IMG/VR virus record: IMGVR_UViG_3300040808_001540
Span: 1-55,725 of that record
Strand: one strand, 5' to 3'
DNA from: a virus
Length of the DNA: 55,725 bases
Positions 42,410 through 50,438 of the stretch are shown piece after piece. The notes under the pieces are model-generated. The model saw nothing but the letters and a program-made list of their open reading frames with translations, was not told the DNA's origin and did no database searches. How positions within the stretch are numbered: position 1 is the stretch's first letter; each line of letters opens with the position of its first letter. The position numbers were made by a program, and so were the translations under genes.

Positions 42410-43270
42410 ATGAAGTTCAAATTATTCAGAGAGAATGGTGCATTAAACAGTACAGCAGTTTTTGATGCATTTAGCACAGGATTAAAACACCTAGGACACG
42501 AAGAACACGAAGACTTTGACGTAGCAGTTATTTGGAGTGTGCTCTGGCATGGTCGTATGAAAAATAATCAGCCTGTGTGGGAATATTGTCAAAAAAATAA
42601 TATCCCTGTAATAGTATTAGAAGTAGGCGGAATCAAAAGAGGAACAACATGGAAGGTAGGAATAAATGGAATCAATAGAGATGCTTTTTTTGGTCCTAGC
42701 AGTAATGATAGCAGTAGGGCTAGACGACTCGGACTCGAATTAAAGCCGTGGTCATTTGGAGAACATATTGTAATTTGTGGACAACATGATAAAAGTCATC
42801 AATGGCGTGATATGCCTCCTATGAGCAAATGGATATCAGACGTTATAGATGAAATTAGAAAATACTCCGAAAGAAAAATATACTTTAGGCCACACCCAAG
42901 ATGTCAGTTACCTGGAATAGAACACGAATTCAAAAATGTGTTTAGACAAATACCATTGCATGTTACAGGAACATATGACGACTTTGATTTTAGTTTTAAA
43001 GGTGCTCATGCTGTTGTAAGTTGGACAAGTAATCCAGGAATTCAAAGTATTATAGGCGGAGTTCCTGCATTTGTAGGCCAATCAAGTTTAGCATATGACG
43101 TTGCTAATCACAGTTTTGATACTATTGAAGACCCTATAAAGCCTGAAAGACAACAGTGGTTAAATGATTACGCACATACAGAATGGACCGTTGATGAAAT
43201 AGCAGAAGGTCTACCTTTGGCAAGATTACTGCCAAAATTAAATGAATTTTTGGTTGACAAAACTGTATAA
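42410..43270 (+). CDS. Glycosyltransferase-B-like protein, paralogous family member 4
   Basis: 286 residues. 'GEHIVICGQHDKSHQWRDMP', 'WISDVIDEIRKYSERKIYFR', 'AHAVVSWTSNPGIQSIIGGV', 'IEDPIKPERQQWLNDYAHTE' and 'WTVDEIAEGLPLARL' follow the block order of the products at 32538, 35359 and 37855. The 'FRPHPRCQLPG' motif is the clearest His-Pro version of the four. The N-terminus ('VIWSVLWHGRMKNNQPVW') also resembles a GT-B first domain. It is transcribed divergently from the minus-strand part of the island. Confidence 0.66.
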   Translation: MKFKLFRENGALNSTAVFDAFSTGLKHLGHEEHEDFDVAVIWSVLWHGRMKNNQPVWEYCQKNNIPVIVLEVGGIKRGTTWKVGINGINRDAFFGPSSNDSSRARRLGLELKPWSFGEHIVICGQHDKSHQWRDMPPMSKWISDVIDEIRKYSERKIYFRPHPRCQLPGIEHEFKNVFRQIPLHVTGTYDDFDFSFKGAHAVVSWTSNPGIQSIIGGVPAFVGQSSLAYDVANHSFDTIEDPIKPERQQWLNDYAHTEWTVDEIAEGLPLARLLPKLNEFLVDKTV

Positions 43271-43281
43271 TCTGCTATAAT
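43254..43281 (+). promoter_or_regulatory. Sigma70-type promoter for the UvsW operon
   Basis: TTGACA (43254-43259), a 16-bp spacer and TATAAT (43276-43281), both perfect hexamers. Another TATAAT at 43266 is too close to the -35 to pair with it. Transcription would start near 43288, giving a leader of about 30 bases before the ATG at 43320. Confidence 0.85.
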
Positions 43282-43319
43282 TAAAACATAACTTATAACT
43301 TAACATTGGTGACATAGTC

Positions 43320-44528
43320 ATGGTGAATAAATTACCTCAAGGAATCAACAACACAATCGATGACGCAATACAGTTTTTAGGCGGAACTCTATGGGCCTAT
43401 AACTTTAGTAATGAACAACTTCCTACTGTTGCAATCAATCAATATGATCTAAACATTGTAAAAAGTTTAGCAATGCAACTAGAACGAAATCTTGCACTTA
43501 CTGAAAAGCAAGGAGAAATTGGACTACGGGTTGTTAAAAGATACGAACCGGCACTACGCAAGATTGGTTTTGATACTGAAACACTAATTACTAAGAAAGT
43601 TTTTGCAAGACCGTTTAGGGTAATTGATAAAACAAAAACGTTACACATCGACGGCGACCAAATTGTTTGTAAAAGTCCATTCATCGCAGACCTAGTTAAT
43701 AAGTTTAAGAAAAGAAAAAAACATGTGTATCTTGCTGGTACATACAACGGAGAAAACAAAGAATGGAGTTTTCCTTTTAACGAAAAAAATATTGAATTTT
43801 TACTCGATGCTGTAAGAGGAAAAGGTTTTTCTATTGACGAAAATCTTACAGACATTAAAAAGAAAACAGATACAGTTAAAAAAGAAGGATTAAAATATTT
43901 TCCGTTGTTGACAATTCAAGACAACGAGTTTACAATTAATAATTCAGATATCCCTGCAGATTACTTGCAACCTTTAAAAGATATTGACGATCCTGTTGAG
44001 GCAATATTGTATAGTAAAATGCTTGGTGTAACTGTTTATGATTCACCGGTGGTTAAAAAACTAGGACATAAAACATTTAGAAAAATATTGTTAGGAGACC
44101 AATCACGTTGGACAGTTAATAGAAAAGTTCACGAGCGTCAAAATTTCTTGGAACTTATTAAGCCTAGTAAACAAACACTTATTATGGTAAGCAGTGTAGA
44201 GCATGAAAGTCTGATTAAATGGATTGAATTGCTAGAATGGGCAGGTCTTTCAAACCAAACATCGGTAGCATTTAGATATCCTAAGAACAAAGAAATGAAC
44301 GATTATATTAAAGATAGGAAAGTTAATAAGTTTGATCCTGAAAGCAAAATTATACTTACTAACGAAAAAATCAATAAGAACTTTGTAAAATATAACATCA
44401 CACCTAATGTTGTTATAGTTGACTTAGCAACTGAACCTAGTCATTACAAAACACAAACGTATCTTGCAAATAAACCATTGTTGGTACATTATACATTTAA
44501 AGGAGACTCTGCAAGTGGCATCCTGTAA
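43320..44528 (+). CDS. Unknown UvsW-linked protein, possibly helicase-related
   Basis: 402 residues directly upstream of uvsW and overlapping it by 14 bp. Near residue 140 'VYLAGTYNGENKEWSFPFN' resembles the HARP-type annealing-helicase accessory motif (strand, then 'WSFP'), and the C-terminal part ('LIMVSSVEHESLIKWIELLE', 'NVVIVDLATEPSHYK') looks like a helicase second domain without clear ATPase motifs. No Walker A is visible. It could be a UvsW partner that targets branched DNA. This is a weak resemblance, and the protein should be treated as unknown. Confidence 0.6.
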   Translation: MVNKLPQGINNTIDDAIQFLGGTLWAYNFSNEQLPTVAINQYDLNIVKSLAMQLERNLALTEKQGEIGLRVVKRYEPALRKIGFDTETLITKKVFARPFRVIDKTKTLHIDGDQIVCKSPFIADLVNKFKKRKKHVYLAGTYNGENKEWSFPFNEKNIEFLLDAVRGKGFSIDENLTDIKKKTDTVKKEGLKYFPLLTIQDNEFTINNSDIPADYLQPLKDIDDPVEAILYSKMLGVTVYDSPVVKKLGHKTFRKILLGDQSRWTVNRKVHERQNFLELIKPSKQTLIMVSSVEHESLIKWIELLEWAGLSNQTSVAFRYPKNKEMNDYIKDRKVNKFDPESKIILTNEKINKNFVKYNITPNVVIVDLATEPSHYKTQTYLANKPLLVHYTFKGDSASGIL

Positions 44529-45969
44529 ATTAGTAATTAGAGATGAAGTAAACGTAAAGTTTGAAGGCTTGGACTTATCAATGCGTAAGCACTTGGTTAA
44601 TAAGTTTAAGTATGACATTCCGTATGCACGTTACTTGCCAGCATATAAACTAGGACGTTGGGACGGTACCGTAAGTTTCTTTGGACTGGGCGGTACAACT
44701 TATGTTAGTATGCTGAAAGAAGTTTTAGAAGCACTAGACGAAAAAGGTGTTTACGTTGAAGTTGAAGATCAGCGAACTCCTATACAAATTAAATTTAATG
44801 AAATAAGAGAAGACTACTGGGGAGACACTTGTTGGCCTAAAGGACATCCAGCAGAAGGACAACCAATTCGTTTACGTGACTACCAACTTGAAGTTATTAA
44901 CAACTTTTTATCTAATCCACAAGCACTACAAGAAGTTGCTACTGGTGCAGGTAAAACTATTATCACTGCTACACTTTCGCATCTGTGTGAACCATATGGA
45001 CGTAGCCTAGTTATTGTTCCTAACAAATCGTTAGTAACGCAGACAGAAGAAGACTATGTTAATTGCGGATTAGATGTTGGTGTATACTTTGGTGATCGAA
45101 AAGAATTAGGTAGAACACATACAATCTGTACTTGGCAAAGTCTAAACATTCTTAGTAAGAAAACTAAGAACCACGAAGCGGCTGTAACTTTTCAAGAAGC
45201 AATGGAAGATGTACGTTGTATTATTGTTGACGAAGTGCATCAAGCAAAAGCAGATGTTTTGAAGCAACTGCTTACACAAAACTTTGCACACGTTCCAATT
45301 CGTTGGGGACTTACAGGTACTATTCCAAAAGAACAATTTGAGTTTCAAGGTATTAGAGCAGGACTAGGAGAAGTTATTAATCATATTAGTGCAAGTGATC
45401 TACAAGCAAAAGGTGTACTTGCTAACTGTCATGTTAATGTTATTCAAACTGAAGATGTACAAGAGTTTAGATCTTATCAAGAAGAATTAAAATATCTAAC
45501 AACTAATGAAAAAAGAATAGAATGGATTTCAAAATTAATTGCCAAAATAAGCGAAAATGGCAATACTTTGGTACTTGTAGATAGACTTTCTGCAGGAAAG
45601 ATGTTACAATCACATATAGAGAATAGTGTTTTTATCTCTGGCGAAACAAAAGCCAATGATAGAAAGGAACAATATGACGAGGTTAAAACTGCTGAAAATA
45701 AAGTTCTTATTGCAACTTATGGTGTTGCCGCAGTTGGTATTAACATTCCTAGGATTTTTAACCTTATTCTTATTGAGCCTGGTAAGTCTTTTGTACGTGT
45801 TATTCAGTCAATTGGTAGAGGAATTAGAAAGGCTGAAGATAAAGACCATGTCCAAATATGGGACATCACAAGCAGATGTAAGTTTGCAAAAAGGCATCTT
45901 ACACAACGTAAAAAATTTTATAAAGAGGCTAATTACCCCTTTACAATCGAAAGGATAACAATTGATTAA
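44515..45969 (+). CDS. uvsW: DNA/RNA helicase UvsW
   Basis: 484 residues from a GTG at 44515 with AAAGGAG nine bases upstream; an ATG 51 bases earlier lacks a site. The N-terminal domain ('YDIPYARYLPAYKLGRWDG', 'GTTYVSMLKEVLEAL') is the UvsW accessory domain. Superfamily 2 motifs follow: 'LRDYQLEVI', Walker A 'EVATGAGKTIITATL', 'IIVDEVHQAK' (DEVH box), 'WGLTGTIPK', and motifs V-VI 'GVAAVGINIPRIFNL' and 'QSIGRGIRKAED'. UvsW unwinds branched recombination intermediates and R-loops, shifting replication to the recombination-dependent mode. Confidence 0.94.
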   Translation: MASCKLVIRDEVNVKFEGLDLSMRKHLVNKFKYDIPYARYLPAYKLGRWDGTVSFFGLGGTTYVSMLKEVLEALDEKGVYVEVEDQRTPIQIKFNEIREDYWGDTCWPKGHPAEGQPIRLRDYQLEVINNFLSNPQALQEVATGAGKTIITATLSHLCEPYGRSLVIVPNKSLVTQTEEDYVNCGLDVGVYFGDRKELGRTHTICTWQSLNILSKKTKNHEAAVTFQEAMEDVRCIIVDEVHQAKADVLKQLLTQNFAHVPIRWGLTGTIPKEQFEFQGIRAGLGEVINHISASDLQAKGVLANCHVNVIQTEDVQEFRSYQEELKYLTTNEKRIEWISKLIAKISENGNTLVLVDRLSAGKMLQSHIENSVFISGETKANDRKEQYDEVKTAENKVLIATYGVAAVGINIPRIFNLILIEPGKSFVRVIQSIGRGIRKAEDKDHVQIWDITSRCKFAKRHLTQRKKFYKEANYPFTIERITID

Positions 45970-46473
45970 ATGAAAATATTAACACTAGAAAACAAATCAT
46001 ATGATCTAAATAATCTTCCAAAAGAAATCAACGAGGACATTAGATATTCAGTATTAGATAATTCGGATCCTAAAGAGCCGGATTATTTCTTTATGCCTTT
46101 AATATATTTAGAAAGTTTTTCAGCACCTGCTGTTGTACTTCAAGTAGGAAAACATCAAGTACAAATGCCACTAGAATGGTCTATGTTAATTGGATCAAGC
46201 GAAGGCGGCGATCTGGAAGTACTACCATTAACAAGTTTAAATGATAGAGGATTTGAAGCATTTCAATTCAATCCATTAACATCTTTTAGACCTGACTTTG
46301 TTAGTGTAGATGTTGTTAATGTGTATCAAGATGTGAAATGGTACTTTCCTAAACTAAAAGCAGGGCAATTATTAACCACACCGTTGGGCGATGCAGACAA
46401 TCCTGAATGTGTATTTTTTGTAAAAGAAATTTCTCGTTCAAGTGAAACACTAGATTATAGTTTGTTGTTTTAA
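45970..46473 (+). CDS. Conserved protein of unknown function downstream of UvsW, 167 aa
   Basis: Starts directly at the uvsW stop and ends at the start of the next gene. A compact, mainly beta protein: 'YFFMPLIYLESFSAPAVVLQ', 'VQMPLEWSMLIGSSEGGDLE', 'GFEAFQFNPLTSFRPDFVSV' and 'WYFPKLKAGQLLTTPLGD'. The pattern looks well conserved and I associate it with this position in marine T4-like phages, but I know no function. No membrane or signal segment. Confidence 0.7.
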   Translation: MKILTLENKSYDLNNLPKEINEDIRYSVLDNSDPKEPDYFFMPLIYLESFSAPAVVLQVGKHQVQMPLEWSMLIGSSEGGDLEVLPLTSLNDRGFEAFQFNPLTSFRPDFVSVDVVNVYQDVKWYFPKLKAGQLLTTPLGDADNPECVFFVKEISRSSETLDYSLLF

Positions 46474-47184
46474 ATGTTTTTTAATAAACCTATCACAGTA
46501 GATTTATACACAGACGATCAACATGCATACGACATGTTTAGGCCAAACTTGTCTAAATATTTTATTCCACGTTGGTGGAAAAAGTTACCTATATCAAGAC
46601 CAGACAATCACGAACACGTTCATGTACAAGGTTTAGAAGTTGCAGGTATGAAAACTTGCCCTGCAATTATAGACATTATGAAACGTGGTATTATTATTCC
46701 TAGTCCTGCAAGTTTTGTGATACAGCGTTTTATGGACGGTAAGATTGCATTTGATGTTATGCCAGAAAAATTTAAACAGCCTAGCAGTCATAGTTCAGAT
46801 GACTATGCTGATCACAAGCCTGGTTATCATCATATTAAATTTCCTTTGCCATGGAGAATTAAAACTAGTCAAGACATTGAATGGCTATGGATGCAACCCA
46901 CATGGCATCAAAAAAATCCTCTTAGCCATTGGAGTAGTCCCGGAACTATCAATTTTAAATATACACATATAGCAGAATTTAATTTCTTTTTACCACACGG
47001 AAGTAGGTTATCTTTAGAGCCTGGCGATCCTATTGCACAACTTATACCATTAAATGATAAACCAATTAAAGTAAACCATCACCTAGTAACAACAGAAGAG
47101 TTTCATCGTTTAGACAATTACAAAGGATGGAGAGTTAATAATTTCAAACAAAGACTGCGAATGCAGAAGGAGAAAGGGCAATGA
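46474..47184 (+). CDS. Conserved protein of unknown function, 236 aa, His/Trp-rich
   Basis: Contains 'FIPRWWKKLPISRPDNHEHVHV', many His and Trp residues, and 'LEPGDPIAQLIPLNDKPIKV' near the C-terminus; this last strand pair resembles a jelly-roll or cupin-type barrel, and 'FVIQRFMDGKIAFDV' a preceding strand. A metal-binding beta barrel is possible. It has no recognisable catalytic motif. The next gene overlaps by 4 bp and is a true cupin. Confidence 0.65.
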   Translation: MFFNKPITVDLYTDDQHAYDMFRPNLSKYFIPRWWKKLPISRPDNHEHVHVQGLEVAGMKTCPAIIDIMKRGIIIPSPASFVIQRFMDGKIAFDVMPEKFKQPSSHSSDDYADHKPGYHHIKFPLPWRIKTSQDIEWLWMQPTWHQKNPLSHWSSPGTINFKYTHIAEFNFFLPHGSRLSLEPGDPIAQLIPLNDKPIKVNHHLVTTEEFHRLDNYKGWRVNNFKQRLRMQKEKGQ

Positions 47185-47537
47185 CTATGAAAGCAGGAAA
47201 GATTTGGGGTCAAACAGAATTGATCCATGCTAACGGTGTACTAGAGTTTCACCGTATTGAATTTAAGAAAGGTTACAAGTGTAGCGAGCATGAGCATCGT
47301 TACAAATGGAATGGATTCTTTGTTGAGTCGGGCAAGATGCTTGTTCGTGTTTGGCAAGATGACCAAGAAGGATTAGTTGATGAAACTATTCTTGGTCCTG
47401 GTGAATTTACACAGGTTAAGCCTGGTAAGGTTCATCAATTTGAAGGCATTGAAGACGGAGTTGCCTTTGAACTGTATTGGGCAGAGTTTAATCATGATGA
47501 TATTGTGAGACGCACTGTCGGTACTAAAATAAAGTAA
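47181..47537 (+). CDS. Cupin-fold protein
   Basis: 118 residues, one cupin barrel. Motif 1 'CSEHEHRYKWNGFFVESGKM' carries His-x-His and motif 2 'GPGEFTQVKPGKVHQFEGI' the later His; the Glu of motif 1 is displaced (Asn/Glu), so metal binding may be altered. The sequence 'GVLEFHRIEFKKGYKCSEHEH' is typical of stand-alone small cupins. It overlaps the previous gene by 4 bp. Function unknown. Confidence 0.75.
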   Translation: MTMKAGKIWGQTELIHANGVLEFHRIEFKKGYKCSEHEHRYKWNGFFVESGKMLVRVWQDDQEGLVDETILGPGEFTQVKPGKVHQFEGIEDGVAFELYWAEFNHDDIVRRTVGTKIK

Positions 47538-47556
47538 TAAAATAAGGAGGAACTAT

Positions 47557-48177
47557 ATGTTCACTAAAATGTTAGAAGGTGTAGACAAGGCTCTTGTAAG
47601 CAAGTTAGTAATTCTACACACACTTGTAATTGCTGTTAGTAATTACTTAGTAACAATTAGATTTGATGTATTCCCTGGCGCAGACTTACCATTGTTTGGT
47701 TCGTTTCCACTTGCGGCGGCGGCATTTACATTTCCGATCGTAGTTGTTGCCACTGACTTGACTGTACGTCTTGTTGGTAAAGAAGCAGGTCGTGCTGTTG
47801 TAGCAATGGCTATTATTCCTGCGATTGTTGCATCAGTGCTTGTACTATTAGCACTTGGTGATGAACACGCATACAGAGTAGGTATTGCATCAGGTACTGC
47901 TTATGCAGTTGGTACAATGCTTGACGTATATGTATTCCAGCACATTAGAGAGCGTTATACAGAAGCATGGTGGGCGGCGCCAGCGATTTCAACTATCGTG
48001 GCAAATATTATTGATACGTACACGTTCTTCTATACAGCGTTTTATCCTGCACCTTGGGTACATGGCGTAGCGTTTAATAATACACTTACTAAAATTGTAG
48101 TAGGACTTATTGTGTTCCTACCAGCATATGGTATGCTACTTGCTTATCTTAGAAATAAAGTAGGTGCTAAAGTATAG
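47557..48177 (+). CDS. yhhQ-like: YhhQ/VUT-family queuosine-precursor transporter-like membrane protein
   Basis: 206 residues with six hydrophobic helices (near residues 14-36, 45-68, 80-98, 105-126, 142-165 and 172-195). The helix-2 motif 'FTFPIVVVATDLTVRLVGKE' matches the YhhQ signature (TFP/TYP...TDL...G), and 'LDVYVFQHIRER' and 'ANIIDTYTFFYTAFY' match helices 4 and 5 of that family. Known YhhQ imports preQ0/preQ1 for queuosine or 7-deazaguanine synthesis. Strong Shine-Dalgarno AAGGAGG. It would act in the host inner membrane during infection. No deazaguanine gene is seen elsewhere in the window. Confidence 0.88.
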   Translation: MFTKMLEGVDKALVSKLVILHTLVIAVSNYLVTIRFDVFPGADLPLFGSFPLAAAAFTFPIVVVATDLTVRLVGKEAGRAVVAMAIIPAIVASVLVLLALGDEHAYRVGIASGTAYAVGTMLDVYVFQHIRERYTEAWWAAPAISTIVANIIDTYTFFYTAFYPAPWVHGVAFNNTLTKIVVGLIVFLPAYGMLLAYLRNKVGAKV

Positions 48178-48180
48178 CAT

Positions 48181-48420
48181 ATGGTTAAGATATACGAATC
48201 CCCAGATGGAGGTAAAACAGTTTACGAACGTGATACTAAAACTGGGGATCGTATTTGTATTGAAAAAGAAATATTGCCCGAATGGCATTTAACAGAATTA
48301 GAGATAAGTGAAATTGTAGATTATGCAAACGAAGGTAATAGAACACTACAAGAAATGTTAAAAAAATTAAAAACAATCTACTATTTGACAAAAGAAGATC
48401 ATGAGCATTACACCGATTAA
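48181..48420 (+). CDS. Small unknown protein, 79 aa
   Basis: Begins three bases after the transporter stop and overlaps the next gene by 20 bp. An N-terminal beta hairpin ('IYESPDGGKTVYERDTKTGD') is followed by a helix ('ELEISEIVDYANEGNRTLQE') and a charged end. No known motif. The tight spacing and codon pattern support a real gene. Confidence 0.6.
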   Translation: MVKIYESPDGGKTVYERDTKTGDRICIEKEILPEWHLTELEISEIVDYANEGNRTLQEMLKKLKTIYYLTKEDHEHYTD

Positions 48421-48997
48421 TACAACACCTAATCTTGTATGGAAAGCAACATACCCAGGTGATTTTTCATCTGCAAGTTCTCGTGCTATTAAAGATACAA
48501 TGCTTATGCCGGAGAACGCAGGTAGTATGCGTGGCGGCGGAAAAACAAATGCAAATCATAATATACTAGATCCTCATCTATGGGAAGAACTACATGATTT
48601 TATGGTTTGGTTGCAACCTATAGTAAATCAAGTTTGGAAAGAATGGGATATGCAAGATATTCCATTAGAAGTAATGAATAGTTGGACTAATATTACAAAT
48701 CAAAAAGGATATGTAATCGAACACGATCATAGTCCAGCACATATGGCGGCTAGCGTTTATTTAAATAAACCTAAAGATAGCGGTAACATAGAGTTCCGAA
48801 ATCCTTTACATTCAAGTTGGACATATATGCCAAGAAGTCATACAGATTTTAGTAGACAAGACTTCTATCAGGAAGTACAATGTAATACTAACGATGTGTT
48901 ACTATTTCCTGCATGGTTATCACATAGAGTGCAAGAAAACAAAGTTAATGAAAATAGAATTGTTATGAGTATGAATATAGTAGGAGTAAAACGATGA
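48401..48997 (+). CDS. Putative 2-oxoglutarate/Fe(II) oxygenase
   Basis: 198 residues. 'VIEHDHSPAHMAASVYLNKP' (His-x-His and the following strand), 'SGNIEFRNP', 'NDVLLFPAWLSHRVQENKVN' (distal His) and 'NRIVMSMNIVG' (2OG-binding Arg) fit the 2OG-FeII_Oxy_5-type proteins common in marine phages. As in the protein at 8241 the proximal motif is His-x-His, so the group may share a variant iron site. It overlaps the neighbours at both ends. The substrate is unknown. Confidence 0.78.
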   Translation: MSITPINTTPNLVWKATYPGDFSSASSRAIKDTMLMPENAGSMRGGGKTNANHNILDPHLWEELHDFMVWLQPIVNQVWKEWDMQDIPLEVMNSWTNITNQKGYVIEHDHSPAHMAASVYLNKPKDSGNIEFRNPLHSSWTYMPRSHTDFSRQDFYQEVQCNTNDVLLFPAWLSHRVQENKVNENRIVMSMNIVGVKR

Positions 48998-49320
48998 AGT
49001 TTAAAAGTTCTAGTATAGAAGGAACGGTTGTAAAAAATGATGATCGTTATATTGTTAAAGACAACACAACATTAAAAAATCTTGTTGTTAGTAGTACAAG
49101 ATTAAATCCACGCAAAAGCACAAGCGGACATAAACATGAAGGACAAGAAGAAGTTTACATGTTTCTAGAAGGTTATGGAACTATGGAACTTGATGATGTT
49201 ACACACAATGTTGAAGCAGGTGATACTGTACTGATTGAAGACGGTGTGTTTCATCGTGTACATGCAGGCAACGAAGAATTATATTTTGTTTGCGTATTTG
49301 ATGGAAAGAGATATGGCTGA
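48994..49320 (+). CDS. Cupin-fold protein
   Basis: 108 residues with a standard cupin barrel: motif 1 'SGHKHEGQEEVYMFLEGYG' (two His, Glu) and motif 2 'EAGDTVLIEDGVFHRVHAG' (His). All four metal ligands are present. It overlaps the oxygenase upstream by 4 bp (ATGA) and the next gene by 8 bp. A cupin directly after an oxygenase may act on the same pathway, but the substrate is not known. Confidence 0.82.
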   Translation: MKFKSSSIEGTVVKNDDRYIVKDNTTLKNLVVSSTRLNPRKSTSGHKHEGQEEVYMFLEGYGTMELDDVTHNVEAGDTVLIEDGVFHRVHAGNEELYFVCVFDGKRYG

Positions 49321-49765
49321 AAAGAAAAAGTTTCTTGATTTAAAAGCAATGTTACGTGCAGTAGACAAACGTGACAAGGACTGGTATAATAAACTTAGCG
49401 ATGATGATAAAAAGTTATTTGCTCCGTTTATTGCTATGCGTTACGTAAGCAATGTAAAAGGTGATAGGTTTTTTCAAGAACATTATTTAGAAATGACAAA
49501 TGAGTTTGTTAACAAACATCATTGGACTCTAAGCAAAAATCATAAAGGCTTGCTTTGGAAACTAATGGCAATGTGTGGTGCGTATGAAAACTTTTTTCAT
49601 CAGTATGTAGCGGCGCCAAAGAAACAAGCAAAGAATAAATTTGAACAATATCTTTTAGATAAGAATCCTAATATGAAGGTAGATGATGCAACAACCTTAT
49701 CAAGTGTTATGTCAAAAAGCGAACAAAAAGAATATATGGAAGAACAGGATCCAAATGCCAAGTAG
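49313..49765 (+). CDS. 62: Probable clamp-loader small subunit (gp62-like)
   Basis: 150 residues from the ATG at 49313 (GAAAGAG upstream); the longer frame would lie over the cupin. 'KDWYNKLSDDDKKLFAPFIAMRYVSNV', 'YLEMTNEFVNKHHWTLSKNHKGLLWKLMAMCG' and 'YVAAPKKQAKNK' match the pattern I associate with the phage clamp-loader A subunit (T4 gp62), an all-helical protein that works with gp44 to load the gp45 clamp. gp44 and gp45 are not in the window. The resemblance to T4 gp62 itself is low. Confidence 0.6.
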   Translation: MAEKKKFLDLKAMLRAVDKRDKDWYNKLSDDDKKLFAPFIAMRYVSNVKGDRFFQEHYLEMTNEFVNKHHWTLSKNHKGLLWKLMAMCGAYENFFHQYVAAPKKQAKNKFEQYLLDKNPNMKVDDATTLSSVMSKSEQKEYMEEQDPNAK

Positions 49766-50438
49766 AGATTTTGAATGTGTGCATTGCGGCAAAGCGTTTC
49801 AAAAAGAAAAAACGCTGATTGCTCATGTGTGCGAGCCTAAGCGTAGACATCTACAAAAAGATGAGAAGCGTGTTCAAGTAGGCTTTTTAACATTCAATCG
49901 TTGGTATCAACAAGTACAACGTTCAAAAGAAAAGACATACGAAGACTTTTGCAAAAGCAGTTATTACAATGCGTTTGTAAAGTTTGGTAGTTTTGTTACA
50001 AATGTAAGTTGTATCTATCCTGAAAAGTTCATTGACTTTGTAATTAAAAGCGGAGTTAAATTAGATCATTGGTGCAGAGATGAACTATATGATACATATC
50101 TATTTGAAATGATCAAACTAGAACCAGTAGAAGGTGCAGTAAGAAGATCTTTACAAACAATGATGGAGTGGGGTGATAAAAACGAAGCACCTTATAATGA
50201 TTACTTCAAGTATGTAAATCATAATAGAGCAGTTAACGATATTAGATATGGACGCATAAGTCCTTGGTTGCTGTTAAACACACCTGCTGGTATTGAACTT
50301 GTTGGTAGTTTTAATGATGAACATTTAGAAATTGTTGAACCTGCTTTGGATATTTCTTTTTGGAAAAAACACTTTACAAAAAATACAGAAGATGTTAAAC
50401 TAGTAAAAGAAATTATAAAGGAAGCAAATATACTTTAA
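49755..50438 (+). CDS. Zinc-finger protein of unknown function, replication cluster
   Basis: 227 residues from the ATG at 49755, inside the end of the previous gene. The N-terminus is a C2H2-like finger: 'FECVHCGKAFQKEKTLIAHV' followed by Cys (Cys-x2-Cys ... His-x-Cys). The rest is alpha-helical with 'VGFLTFNRWYQQVQRSKEKT', 'DFCKSSYYNAFVKFGSFV' and 'RISPWLLLNTPAGIELVGSF'. The following DnaE-like gene starts on its stop codon. A DNA-binding replication or transcription role is suggested by the finger and the neighbours; no function is known to me. Confidence 0.68.
   Translation: MPSRDFECVHCGKAFQKEKTLIAHVCEPKRRHLQKDEKRVQVGFLTFNRWYQQVQRSKEKTYEDFCKSSYYNAFVKFGSFVTNVSCIYPEKFIDFVIKSGVKLDHWCRDELYDTYLFEMIKLEPVEGAVRRSLQTMMEWGDKNEAPYNDYFKYVNHNRAVNDIRYGRISPWLLLNTPAGIELVGSFNDEHLEIVEPALDISFWKKHFTKNTEDVKLVKEIIKEANIL

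Noticed and set aside
42364-42477. Longer N-terminus for the minus-strand GT-A protein starting at 42477
   Set aside because: It would overlap the divergent gene and its promoter and adds a hydrophobic stretch unlike its paralogue; the ATG at 42363 has GAGGA upstream.
43266-43271. TATAAT at 43266 as the -10 of the UvsW operon promoter
   Set aside because: It is only 6 bp from TTGACA; the second TATAAT at 43276 gives a workable 16-bp spacer.
44464-44514. Upstream ATG for UvsW
   Set aside because: The extra 17 residues do not look like the UvsW N-terminus and there is no ribosome site; the GTG at 44515 has AAAGGAG at good spacing.
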